Below the pieces are notes generated by a model. That model saw only the letters and a list, made by a program, of their open reading frames with translations. It made no database searches and had not been told where the DNA came from. From Begonia masoniana (taxonomy: Eukaryota > Streptophyta > Magnoliopsida > Cucurbitales > Begoniaceae), in NCBI GenBank assembly GCA_022432975.1, contig CM039508.1, positions 47,023,646 to 47,087,645 of the forward strand: a stretch of 64,000 nucleotides of DNA, written 5' to 3'. Both the position numbers and the translations under genes were made by a program. Below are positions 1 to 10,397 of the stretch, piece after piece; positions within the stretch are counted from its first letter, which is position 1; each line of letters begins with the position of its first letter.

Positions 1-2000
1 ATGTGTGGACTGAGGATTGCGAGCATAGTTTCCAAACTTTGAAGCAGAAGCTGACCAATGCTCCAATTCTGACCCTCCCTGTCGAGAATGGTAAGTTTAG
101 CATTTATTGTGATACTTCCAAGATCGGTCTAGGTTGTGTGTTAATGCAGGATGGTAAAGTGATAGCTTATGCCTCTAGACAGTTGAAGGTCCATGAGAAA
201 AATTACCCTACACATGACTTAGAATTAACTGCAGTGGTATTCGCACTTAAGATTTGGAGGCATTACCTGTATGGACAATCTTGTGAGATATTTTCAGATC
301 ATAAGAGCCTGAAATACATTTTCACGCAAAAGGAACTGAATATGAGGCAGCGTAGATGGTTAGAATTTGTCAAAGATTATGATTTCGAGATTAAGTACCA
401 CCCCGGCAAGGCGAATGTAGTGGCTGATGCTTTGAGTAGAGTGACTCCTTCAGTCTCTGCATTGATTTTAGATATACCAATAGCTTTAGAGACTGAATTC
501 CACAGATTTAACATGGAAGCCGTGTCTAGTGTATCAGCCATGCTTTCGACCATATCTTTAAGGCCTACCATTTTGGAGAGAATAAAGGAAGTTCAAATGA
601 ATGACCCTGAATGCAATGAATATAAGTTGAGCATGGATTCTACTGGCAAGTTGGATTTCAACTGCTCAGCCGATGGAATTCTCAAGTTTCGAAATAGATG
701 GTTTGTTCCGGCTGATACTGAACTTAGAAAGGAAATCTTATCTGAGGCACATTCCTCCAGGCTCTCTGTTCATCCCGGAAGTACAAAGATGTACAGAGAT
801 CTCAAACAACATTATTGGTGGCCAGGTATGAAGAGAAGTGTGGCGGAGTATGTGGAGACATGTTTGATCTGCCAGCAAGTCAAAGCTGAACATCAGAGGC
901 CTGCTGGAACATTGCAACCCTTACCAGTTCCCGAATGGAAATGGGAACAAATAGCTATGGATTTTGTTATGGGATTACCTAGAACAGCAAAGGGACATGA
1001 TGCAATCTGGGTAATAGTCGATCGTTTAACCAAATCTGCTCACTTTCTGCCAATAAAGGTAACATACTCGATGGATCAACTGGCAGAGTTGTATGTGCAC
1101 GAAGTGGTTAGACTGCATGGAGTTCCAAGCACCATAGTTTCAGACCGAGACTCCAGATTTACATCCAAGTTCTGGAAGAGTTTGCACAAGGCTATGGGAA
1201 CACAGCTTAGTTTTAGCACAGCCTTTCATCCTCAAACTGATGGACAATCCGAGAGAACTATTCAAACCTTGGAGGATATGCTCCGAGCATGTGTATTGGA
1301 TTTTCAAGGATCTTGGGGTGGATACTTACCATTGGTCGAGTTCTCTTACAATAACAGCTTCCAAGCAACAATAGGCATGGCACCATACGAAGCATTATAT
1401 GGACGAAAGTGCAGATCTCCATTATATTGGGATGAAGTTGGAGAAGCACGGTTGATTGGTCCTGATATTATGCAGCAGACAGTGGAGAAGATTGCTCTTA
1501 TCCGACAAAGAATCTTAACAGCTCAAAGTCGGCAGAAAAGCTACGCAGACAAAAGACGAAAAGAATTAGAGTTTGATGTAGGTGATGAGGTTTTCCTTAA
1601 AGTGTCACCTTTCAAAGGAGTTGTGAGGTTTGGGAAAAGAGGCAAGTTGAACCCCAGGTATATTGGACCTTTCCAAATCGTGAAGAGAATTGGGAAGTCA
1701 GCATATCAACTTCTGCTACCAGCCTCTCTGGAGGGAATTCATAATGTGTTTCATGTTTCCATGCTGAAGAAATGTGTTAGAGATCCTTCACAGATTATGG
1801 AACAGCAGAGCATTGAAGCCCTTCCTACTCTTGCATATGTGGAGAAACCAGTAAGGATCTTGGACTATGCAGTGAAGGTATTGCGCAACAAAGAAGTTCC
1901 ACTAGTGAAAGTCTTATGGCACAATCAGAACATAGAGGAGACAACTTGGGAGCGTCAGCAAGACATGATGGACCAACATCCAGAATTATTCAGGTACTGA
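1..2000 (+). CDS. Ty3/gypsy chromovirus polyprotein, 3' part (RNase H, integrase, chromodomain-like tail)
   Basis: The reading frame is already open at the window edge, so this is the 3' end of a gag-pol polyprotein. It has 665 visible codons and stops with TGA at 1998-2000. Residues about 30-150 are the retroelement RNase H, with a DTSKIGLG strand, a DLELTAVV helix, SDHKSLKYI, and the terminal [15 protein letters not shown]. Residues about 250-295 hold the HHCC integrase zinc finger, ending CLICQQ. The integrase core shows the D,D-35-E triad at about D320 (AMDFVMG), D381 (VSDRDSRF) and E417 (QSERTIQ). The last 60 residues ([23 protein letters not shown]) resemble the chromodomain of Tekay/Del-type chromoviruses. 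No stop or frameshift is visible, so this copy may be young. The lineage is inferred from motif recall, not from a tree. Confidence 0.93.
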   Translation, partial: VWTEDCEHSFQTLKQKLTNAPILTLPVENGKFSIYCDTSKIGLGCVLMQDGKVIAYASRQLKVHEKNYPTHDLELTAVVFALKIWRHYLYGQSCEIFSDHKSLKYIFTQKELNMRQRRWLEFVKDYDFEIKYHPGKANVVADALSRVTPSVSALILDIPIALETEFHRFNMEAVSSVSAMLSTISLRPTILERIKEVQMNDPECNEYKLSMDSTGKLDFNCSADGILKFRNRWFVPADTELRKEILSEAHSSRLSVHPGSTKMYRDLKQHYWWPGMKRSVAEYVETCLICQQVKAEHQRPAGTLQPLPVPEWKWEQIAMDFVMGLPRTAKGHDAIWVIVDRLTKSAHFLPIKVTYSMDQLAELYVHEVVRLHGVPSTIVSDRDSRFTSKFWKSLHKAMGTQLSFSTAFHPQTDGQSERTIQTLEDMLRACVLDFQGSWGGYLPLVEFSYNNSFQATIGMAPYEALYGRKCRSPLYWDEVGEARLIGPDIMQQTVEKIALIRQRILTAQSRQKSYADKRRKELEFDVGDEVFLKVSPFKGVVRFGKRGKLNPRYIGPFQIVKRIGKSAYQLLLPASLEGIHNVFHVSMLKKCVRDPSQIMEQQSIEALPTLAYVEKPVRILDYAVKVLRNKEVPLVKVLWHNQNIEETTWERQQDMMDQHPELFRY

Positions 2001-2035
2001 ATTTTGAGGACAAAATTCTTTTAAGGAGGGTAGAT

Positions 2036-4020
2036 TGTAATACCCGGTCCTGTTAAACCGTTTCTCTATTCTTTTTTTTTTAAAACTAATGACAATATTA
2101 AATGTAGGGTTAGTGGATGACTAGGCAAGGGTATAAGGGTAATTAGAAATCTAAAGGTGGATAACGTATTTAAGGAAACTATTATTGAAGTAGCCGCCAC
2201 TGTTTTATTCCATTTCCTCCCCATTCTCAGCTCCTCAGCCTAGCAGAGCACGATAGGAGACCCCCCTTCGACTTTCTCCAGCGACTTCTTCCGAACTTGG
2301 TGAGTTTTGCCTCTATTTCTAGCTACATTGTATCTATTGTTGGTGGGAGGGATGATATTGAGGTTTTGGAGAATACAGTAAGTGAGGGTTAGTTCGGTTT
2401 AAGTCGAAATCGAGAATGCACAATGACTAGAGTTTCTCTTAGATTTATAGTGGTCTAAAATGAAGATTAGAGGGAATTTAATATATGCTCTGTCTACGGT
2501 TTTAGGTTGAGCAATACCCGAAGTGGTTAGCTACCCAGACAATTCCAGGAGATCCAAGTAAGTAATGTTTGCTTGTGCCTTCGGGCCTACATCACAAAAC
2601 GTTAGGTTTGTATTTACTTGGATATGTTTGTATGCCATGCATCATGTTTTCAAAATGTATACGAAAATGAATTTGAATACACATTGGTATGGAGAGGATT
2701 GAATGTGATGAAACAGCAAAGTGAATCAGATTTACTGTTAAGGGAATTAATCCGCCCCTTAATGAGACAGTGGATATATACTTTGAAAGAGCTGATCCAA
2801 CTTCCAATTTCACAGGGGGATCTGAACATGTGAATTAGATTTACTGTTAAGGGAATTAATCCGCCCCTTAATGAGTCAGTAGATACATACTTTGGGAGAG
2901 TTGATCCGACTCCCAATTTCACAGGGGGATCTGAATTAGAAACGATGAATGAGCAACTGAGAGGAGAAAGTAGAAATTGCATGATTAGGAGTTTATGTTT
3001 CAGTAATTCATTTCATTTTGCATTACTTACTTAGCATTAGGCTAATAGATGAGTTTTGTGATGTAGGTGAAGAAGTGACAGCAGGTGTGTTTACTGAGTT
3101 CACTGAGGAATAGTCGGGTTGGAGGAGTACACTTATTCAATGTTCTGGCAGCTGACGGGGCGGTTTAACTGATGTCTGTCAGTGTGGAGGACTAGTAGTC
3201 AAGGATTCAGTCTGAGTATGTTGAGTTCTCATGACAGTAGGAATTTTAGCATTTTGAATACGTTTTGAAATTTACTGATTTTAGCAGTCTGTTGAGTTTT
3301 AAATGTTGGTTTTTATCGGATTTGATTAATGCTATGGCTTGAGTCGTTCCTGAATGGTCTTTGGGAAGTAAGTAAATTCTTTTCTGTGGATAGTGTTGTG
3401 TTTCTTTTCTACCGGATGATGTCGAGTGTTTTGTTTGTCGGATGATATAAGTGTTTTGTTTGTCGTCTAGTGCCCAGATGAGAGGGATCATCCGGCTGAC
3501 GTCACCGGTAGATGTAGGGTAAAGTCGATCGGATGAGAGAGATCATCCAGCTGACGTCACCGGTAGATGAAGGATATATTTTGTCGCTTAGTGACCGGAT
3601 GACAAATTTTATGTTTTGTCGTTTAGTGACCGGATGACAAATTTTATGTTTTGTCGTTTAGTGACCGGATGACAAATCTTGTGCTTTGTCGTTTAGTCAC
3701 CGGTGGATGTCTTCGCGTAGCCTTTCCCTTTTGTTGACTTTGTTCGGCGGTCGATGAAATTGACTTTTGAAATCTTTAAATTATTTTACGAGTTAAACCT
3801 TTGCTTCTCAACTGATTGATTCTTAATATTGCCAACGATTATTTTAACATGTCTTTGTTTAATTTTACTTTTGTTTAAACGATTTCCGCTGCAAGTTTTC
3901 ATGTTTTGTCAAATTTCAAATTCTGAAATTTTCAACGAAGTTTTAAATTTGGCCCAAGTGTTTCTTAGTAATATTCGGGGTTTTGAGTAACAAACCGGGT
4001 TCAGGGAATCGGGGTGTGAT
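2036..4020 (+). repeat. 3' LTR of the Ty3/gypsy chromovirus
   Basis: The LTR starts with TGTAATACCCGG directly after a purine-rich tract (AAGGAGGG, 2023-2030), 35 bp downstream of the polyprotein stop. It shares its layout with the solo LTR at 46592-48757: a GGGCCTACATCAC block, duplicated TTTCACAGGGGGATC blocks, a GTGAAGAAGTGACAGCAGGTG block, and TGACGTCA-containing repeats near the 3' end. It contains an imperfect tandem repeat (about 3480-3710) built on CCGGCTGACGTCACCGG and GTCGTTTAGTGACCGGATGA. The solo copy ends in CGTTACA. Here the end reads GGGGTGTGATAA, so the last bases are mutated or lost and the right border near 4020 is approximate. Confidence 0.85.
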
Positions 4021-4190
4021 AACCCACCTCCGGCCCAGGTCAGCCCCAGGATCCGCGGAGAATGGGTGGTTCCTTATCAGTCCGTTGAAAGACGGGTCGT
4101 CACATGAGAAGACCAGGGTTCAAATCATTAGGGAGACAAAAACTCTTTTTCTAGGGGGAAAATGTCATAAGTGACGACTGGCCTGTACAC
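4021..4190 (+). mobile_element. SINE-like fragment
   Basis: The sequence contains CAGGGTTCAAATC (about 4124-4136), which resembles a pol III B box. It is followed by GGGAGACAAAAACTC and CTAGGGGGAAAA, which parallel the 3' body of the clearer SINE at 4699-4860. No convincing A box is seen. It is probably a decayed tRNA-derived SINE abutting the LTR end. Confidence 0.4.
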
Positions 4191-4199
4191 TAGATCCGG

Positions 4200-4698
4200 A
4201 CCCGAATACCAGTGCGTTCGCACGGAAAAAAGGCTGGTGAAGGGGGTAGGTCATTACAAAAAAAGGCACATTTTTTATGACAGTCCAGCCCTTTCGATTG
4301 GCCCACCACACTAGGTGGAATCCGCGTGTGGCAGTCTAGCCCCTTTCGACTAGCCTTGCACGATCCGGCCCACCACACTAGGTGGAATCCATGAGTTGCA
4401 CTCACAGAACTTTTTCCTCTTGGAGCAGGAAATTTCATATATTCCCCACAACTCGAACCCAGGATTTTTTTGTGACAGTCCAGCCCCTTTCGACTGACCC
4501 TGCACGACCCAGTTCACCACACTAGGTGGAATCCACAAGCCGTCAGCCTGGCCCACCACTCTAGGTGGAATCCGCGAACTGCACTGACAGAACTTTTCCC
4601 TCCTAGGGTAGGGAATTTCATGTCTTCCCCACCACTCGAACCCAGGACCTCCAAGATATAATTCATAGGCTACAAATGGTTGTACCACTTGAGCTACA
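4200..4698 (-). mobile_element. tRNA-derived SINE copies, minus strand
   Basis: Read on the minus strand, the block begins with TAGCTCAAGTGGTA (A-box-like) near 4697. About 45 bases further on comes GGGTTCGAGT (B box, about 4636-4645), followed by a body rich in GGGAAAAGTTCTG. A second, A-box-less copy with the same B box lies around 4400-4465. The motif CACTAGGTGGAATCC recurs several times and looks like a repeated SINE tail. This is the layout of plant tRNA-related SINEs of the Au type. Exact borders and TSDs were not resolved. Confidence 0.65.
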
Positions 4699-4860
4699 AG
4701 CCCAAGTGGTACTAGCACCTGTAGCCCATGAATGATAACCTAGAGGTCCTGAGTTCAAGTGCTAGGGAGGGCAAAAATTCCCCTCCAGGGGAAAAAAAGT
4801 CATGATGTACGGTTCGCAAATCCTCCCGGTCCTGGGGCCGGGCCGGGTAGTTATAGAGAA
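4699..4860 (+). mobile_element. tRNA-derived SINE, plus strand, head to head with the previous one
   Basis: GCCCAAGTGGTA (A-box-like, 4699-4710) is followed by GTAGCCCATGAAT and then GTCCTGAGTTCAAGTGC (B box, about 4747-4763), then a GGGAGGGCAAAAATTCCCC body. Its 5' end abuts the 5' end of the minus-strand SINE, so the two form an inverted pair. The apparent start codon of the downstream transposase ORF (4802) lies inside this SINE, so that start is not the original one. Confidence 0.6.
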
Positions 4861-5930
4861 GTTTGAAGCGGCATTTGAAAAACTTGTAGAGAATGAAAGC
4901 TTTTTTGTGCAAGAAATAGTAGTGGAAGGTACACCCACAATGGAATATTGGGGACGCATTCGAGAATTTATTAAATTCTTAGAGACATTTTATAAAATGA
5001 CACTTCATGTTTCTGTTTCTCTGTATATTACAGTAAATATGTACGTAGGCGAAGTCTGCAATTTAAAGATTGCTATTGAAAAATATGGTAATAGCGAGAA
5101 TATAACTTTGAGAAGAATGGCCAACGAGATGATTAAAAAATTTGACAAATATTGGGGATCATTCGAAAAAATAAACATGGTTGTCTATGTTGCACTTGTT
5201 CTTGATTCAAACTGCAAAACAAAATTTTTACGGTATTGTTCAAACATTTTATTTGGAAGTGAAAGAGTTGTAGAATACGTAAAGCAAGTAGAGAATGTAA
5301 TTCAAAGGTTGTATACAGAATATAAAAGTGATACAACCAATGTAAACCAGCCTCCTAACAGCAGTAGTCAACAAAGGTCTTCAAAGTCAATGAGTTTTTT
5401 GGTGCAAGATCGTTCAAGTACAGTGTACTCTAAGTTTTATAATCCAGACAATTCTTCTAAGATAGGTGATGAAACTACTAAATTAGAGATTGATCTAGAT
5501 TTGTCTGAGAAGTTAGAGATTATTAAAAATAATTCTGACATTTTATCGTGGTGGAAGAGGCACTCCGAGAAGTATCGAATTTTGAGTGCCATTGCGAAAG
5601 ACATTGATCATTCCAATTTCTACGATGGCGTCAGAGTCTGCTTTTAGTTGTGGTGGTCGTGTTCTTGACGCTTTCCGCAGTTTTCTAAACCCACAAAGTG
5701 TTGAATCTCTGATCTGCTCACAAAGTTGGATCAAAACTTTCAATTCTTTTAAAGTTTCTACAGATGATTTAGAAGATAGTAGTACTACGACATTGACACC
5801 TATATAAGAAGGTTCGAACATTCTAATATTTATTTGTTTTACATGTTTATCTCTAAATTAATGATTAACTAATGTCTTCAATATTGTCATTTTGCAGATG
5901 TCGTTGACAGTGACCCTTCCGATGATAATT
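4861..5930 (+). pseudogene. hAT-family transposase remnant (RICESLEEPER-like C-terminal half)
   Basis: An open frame runs to 5647 and encodes the RNase-H-like region of plant zf-BED/hAT transposases (MEYWGRIREFIKFLETFYKMT, and VALVLDSNCKTKFL, the usual DPRYK region). It leads into the C-terminal dimerisation motif DILSWWKRHSEKYRILSAIAKDI. A one-base frameshift near 5605 moves the rest to another frame, where PISTMASESAFSCGGRVLD and FLNPQSVESLICSQSW follow (to 5807). This is the canonical hAT C-terminus. A possible last exon follows after an AG at about 5898. The N-terminal BED finger and the first half of the transposase are missing; SINE sequence lies there instead. It is a non-functional relic. 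Confidence 0.85.
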
Positions 5931-6429
5931 TTCTAGAAGTACAAGATGACATTATCGATGACATTATCGATGACTTGATATTTAGATTGATTGCTTGGTT
6001 GCTGCAATGAAATTGACTATGTACTTGGATTTATTATTTAGATTGTAATTTTAAGTTTTAAAGTACTTGAATAAATTTTGGATGTTGACTTTAGTTTCTT
6101 AGCTTGCATTTTAATGTTTGATAGTTGCATTTAGTTTGTATGTTACATAGTTGAATTTTTTTTTATGTTGTATTTATTTTCTTAAATTATATTTTAATGT
6201 TTGATAGTTGGATTTAGACTTTTAGTTTGTATATTACATATTTAGATTTATTTTGGATATTATATTTTTTTTCATTTAAATGTTTGATAGTTGGATTTAG
6301 ACTTTTAGTTTGTATGTTACATACTTATATTTATTTTGGATATTGTATTTATTTTGTTATATTTATCGTTTTTTTAAAATTTTATCGTTTTTCATATTTT
6401 TTTTTCGTTAAAAAATAAAATAAAATACA

Positions 6430-6560
6430 TTGGGCGGAACCGAGACCGACTCAGGACCGAACCGAAAATCCCGGACCGGTTTCGATTTCGAGATTAAAAT
6501 CTCAAAACCTTGCAGGTCAATTTCAGTCCGGGCTCGGGACCAGACCGTGCCCAACCCTAC
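6430..6560 (-). repeat. probable hAT terminal/subterminal region
   Basis: Read on the minus strand from about 6560, the sequence begins TAGGGTTGGGCACGGTCTGG. It continues with repeated GGTCC/CCGG-rich motifs, the usual terminus of plant hAT elements of the TAGGG(C/T)(T/G)GGGCACGG type. It lies about 600 bp downstream of the hAT transposase remnant and is the likely right end of the same element. The left terminus was not found. Confidence 0.55.
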
Positions 6561-8028
6561 TAAAACCAGCAGCCCTACCTCGGTGGATGAAAATAAAGCT
6601 TTTTGGAGTGGTTTCACAATTATTCCTTTTTATCACTTTTTTGAGTGATGTCTAGCATCGTATTTTTCTTACAAAAAGATGGGAGTTGCGAGAGAGAACA
6701 ACCGGAAAGAGTGATTTTTAAGACTAGTGTTATGTCTTTTCTAGAATATTGATTTCTATACAAGTATGGTAATTTTATTATTCATTTTAATATTTTTTTA
6801 GACTCAATTTCTTTGAATTTTTCTTATTTATTTATTTATAAAATTCTCGATATTTATTAATATCATTTACCCTCTTGCAATGTAGAGTTGAGCTCTACAT
6901 AAAAGAAGTTGAGAAGAACCTGATTGGTTTTTTAGGTCTTCAAGATTGGCAGTAAGATGGTAGAGTTCCAAAAAACTTATTATAGTTGTCTTTTAAAATT
7001 CGATATCTTTTAGTATCTATTAGATGTTGTTTATTTAAATGAAAGATTTTAATATTAGGAATATCGATAATTACATGAAATTATTTTAAGGGAAAAAATA
7101 GCAGATCTCTCTAACTATGTGTTATTTCAATTTTGTATTGTTCTGTTTCTTTGTAAAATTCTGAGTTCGTTTTGTAAGATTGCCACCAATTAGCAGTAAT
7201 AGAACCTGATCTTAACCAGTTATTCATAGCCATAATAGAAGCCTATGTTTGAATGGTTTAACTCAATTGTTTTGTTATTGTGCAGCCACTAATAAATGGG
7301 TGTAAATGTAATGGGCTGTGGTCGGCAAAACTAAGGTAGCATTTAGGCACTGACTTAAGACTCTACAGCCCAATCCCACTCGACCCAATTCAATCAAGTA
7401 TGAGAGATAAAGAGTAAGTAAGAAGTTGTTCTACGATGATTATTCTTCAACCTTTAAAAGTAGGGATGGGCAAGTTAAAGGTACACTACTCAAAATATTG
7501 TGTAAAATATTATATCTATAAAATAAACAAAAAAGAAGAAGGAATATAAGATATGTGTGAGCACAAAAATGAACGCAAACCTAACTAAATATCAGAAGAA
7601 TTGCGCAATCACATATTACTTGCGAAAAGTGAAGAAAATTAAAACAAAAGTTCAATTTTTCCCCTGTACTAACAAGACATGTTTTTAGAACAAGACCAAA
7701 AAGATTTTTATTTCGACTCAAAACAGACAATATATTGTTAGTAAGAACGAAACTTGTAAGAGAGTTGGAGCAGGAGTATGCTTTCTTCTACAACTATGCA
7801 AGCAATGGGCTTTTCTAATTGCATGGTGGAGACTGAGAGGCACAAGGTCACAACAAGAGTGATTACGGAGTAGACGATTTGATAAAGTGCAAGTTCAAGA
7901 AGAAGAAAAAGAATAAATACATGAAGGATGACAACATATATACAGAATATGAAACCAGCATGAAATTTTAACAGTGGGTGGAGGAAATAAAAAAGAGCAA
8001 ATGCAAAAGAAGAATGAAACGGTAGTGG
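6561..8028. other. intergenic, no gene recognised
   Basis: AT-rich DNA without a supported ORF, RNA gene or clear repeat terminus. The final few hundred bases probably include the 3' UTR and downstream region of the minus-strand CEP gene. Confidence 0.5.
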
Positions 8029-8286
8029 CTATTGATGGCCAGGTGGATTTTGATGGCCAATGCCGGGGCTGTTGCCGGGAGTGGTTGGCCTGAAAGCTTC
8101 TGTCTCAAGCTTCTTGTATTGGTTTACTGTAAACCCTTGATGGCTGACAGTTGAAGGAGTTTGTAGTGGCCTGGATGCCACCACTGTTAGACCCAAGTAA
8201 ACTAGGACGACAACAACCATAAACAATGTCGACAACAAGTTTCTGATTATGATCTTCCCCATGAAAGAGTAGGAGAGAGAAAGCAA
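8029..8286 (-). CDS. CEP: C-terminally encoded peptide (CEP) precursor
   Basis: This is an intronless 85-codon ORF. The second methionine (codon 9, 8260-8262) starts MGKIIIRNLLSTLFMVVVVL, a basic residue followed by a long hydrophobic stretch that fits a secretory signal peptide, so it may be the true start. Near the C-terminus, residues 64-78 (nt 8053-8097) read AFRPTTPGNSPGIGH. This matches the 15-residue CEP consensus (xFRPTxPGxSPGxGH) with its hydroxylatable prolines. A seven-residue tail (QNPPGHQ) follows and would be removed on maturation. CEPs are secreted hormones perceived by leucine-rich-repeat receptor kinases and act in nitrogen-demand signalling and root growth. The short length, signal peptide, variable middle and single C-terminal CEP domain are all typical. 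The member number cannot be assigned. Confidence 0.9.
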   Translation of the reverse strand: MLSLSYSFMGKIIIRNLLSTLFMVVVVLVYLGLTVVASRPLQTPSTVSHQGFTVNQYKKLETEAFRPTTPGNSPGIGHQNPPGHQ

Positions 8287-10397
8287 GAACGATCAGTCAA
8301 TCCAGCACATGTGGACAACAGAACCTCAGCACATTTAAGAGGAATTGAAATGGTCCTACGCCCACATCAAATTATCATTCTTAAAAGAAAAGGTTTGTTC
8401 TAAGATGGACATATTGGGTAAGTTTTTTGGAATTTACGTCGGACAAAATTGAGCATGGGATGGAATAATTTCTATATTTAGAAAGAACTTGTTTATCAAT
8501 GGACTGCCATTCATAGGATAGAAAAATGCAGAAAATATAATAATTAGAAAAAACAAAAGGGAAAACGTGGGTTTTGATTAGACAACACTAACAAATGCTT
8601 TGGCTCATTCTGCTTAATTAATTATCTGATTTTCACTTCAACTTAAGTGTTCTTCAGATACTCATGTCTGCAACACAATCATCTCATGAATATCTCTCCA
8701 AAGAAAATGCTTCTCCCACTATCTTTTTTTTTTTCTCTCTCTTGATGTTAAAAAAGCAGAAAAGATAATTTTAGTAAAAAATTACGAAGATCATCTTCTT
8801 TTCTTAAACAAGATAGTGGTAGCAAGATGATTAGAGACTTACTTGCAGTATTGTAAAGAGCTGTCTTCTCAAACATGATTGAAAATCAGCTAATGACCAT
8901 TATTTTTAATCATTGGCCGCCATTGCACAGCAGAAATTTGAGATGGTGGTGGGCTGCTGCTCTTCCTAGCTTTTTCAAAATGATGAGTTCCAGATCTGCT
9001 GTCGGCCTAAAATTCAACTCAAACATCATTCTACTTCCTTAAGAAAGAGAATGAGAAATCAAAAGAATTAATAAGTCTCACTTTTTATCGTACCACTGTC
9101 TCAGTGATTATCTTAATCTTCTCGTGTCTCATTCTGATGGAAAACGACCACGAAAGAAATGCAGGCGGAAGCTATAAACTAAACAGAGTGGTCGGTTTTC
9201 GATGAACACTCCAAAACAGAACACAAACAACGAAAAACAGAGAAGCGTAAAAACAAAAATGGCGAGAGAGGAAGAAGTGGATACCGAGAAGTGGGCATGT
9301 CTGCTAACTCCTCAGAAGGCTGCGAGGCACTAAGAGAAATGCTATAGAGATGGCAGAACGTTGAAGGAGCCACCACCGGCAAAAAGGATGCCATCTGCAT
9401 CTTTCTGGAACAGAATTCCGCCGTTGAACGGGGAGTACTCTAGCGCGTGAAAAAATCCCTAGAAGCGTGGCTTTCATCCTCAAAAGAGACAGAAGGGATG
9501 AAGGTTGATGACCCATAGCTAGTCCAAGGCCATTGGCGCTTCGAACAAATGAACCTTCGCAGGCAAAGTGTTCACAGCGGTTGGGAACGAAGGTTTCTCC
9601 GTCCTCCTTCAGTCGAGCTCATGTGGGAGCTGACAAAAGACGACTAAGGATTCCTCTGAACAACCTTGAGCTCGAGGAATGCTGGGGCAAAGCCATTCAG
9701 GTGGCTAGCACTGGCTAAGCCAAGAGAGAACACTATCTGCACGGAGAAACTCCGACAATTGAAGAACACACTTCTGTTTCCAAATATTCGATTGACTAAA
9801 ACTTCATTACAAAACTACAGGAGAAGCTTAAATAAGCAGGAGAAGATGGGCAGAGCTTTGTGGCGAAGAAGTTGAAGTAGATGACCATTGGAGGGTAACC
9901 GTTGGAGTGAATCGGGTCGAGCGAACCGGACCAGCCGGATGAACCGAGGCTGTTGGTGATCTCCCTGTGTGTGCGCTGCGCGTGCTGGGCGTGGCCTGGT
10001 GCGTGCGCTGGCGCTCCCTTGCATGCTGATGCCCGTTGTTGTTTGATGAAATGCCTAAAAAAAAAAATAACTTCTTGCTCCTTACCTTTAACCTTTCAAA
10101 GTCTTTTGGAAAACTATTACAAACATACATTCTAAAAGAAACAAGGCTAAATTTTGCCAATTAACAAAGTTTTAAACGAAACTAAAGTTTCATAAAATAT
10201 ACAAATTAAATACAAACCTTGATTACATAATTTGAAATAAAGAAAAACAAATTCTTTCTTCATTGATTTCTTTCCAAGCCTTTGAGAAGTTTTTCACCTA
10301 CAAAATTCTACAAACCCATTAAATAGATAAATACTTACTTTGACTTTGCTAGATGGATCGGGGTCGTAGGCATATCACATTCTTATTTGTCTTCATC
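8287..10397. other. region upstream of CEP; no gene recognised
   Basis: This is the 5' side of the minus-strand CEP gene and presumably includes its promoter. Short ORFs between 9179 and 10160 occur on both strands. None shows a recognisable domain or a convincing splice structure. A minus-strand stretch around 9370-9450 (for example ILFQKDADGILFAGGGSFN) looks protein-like in one frame but has no family match I can name. Confidence 0.4.
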
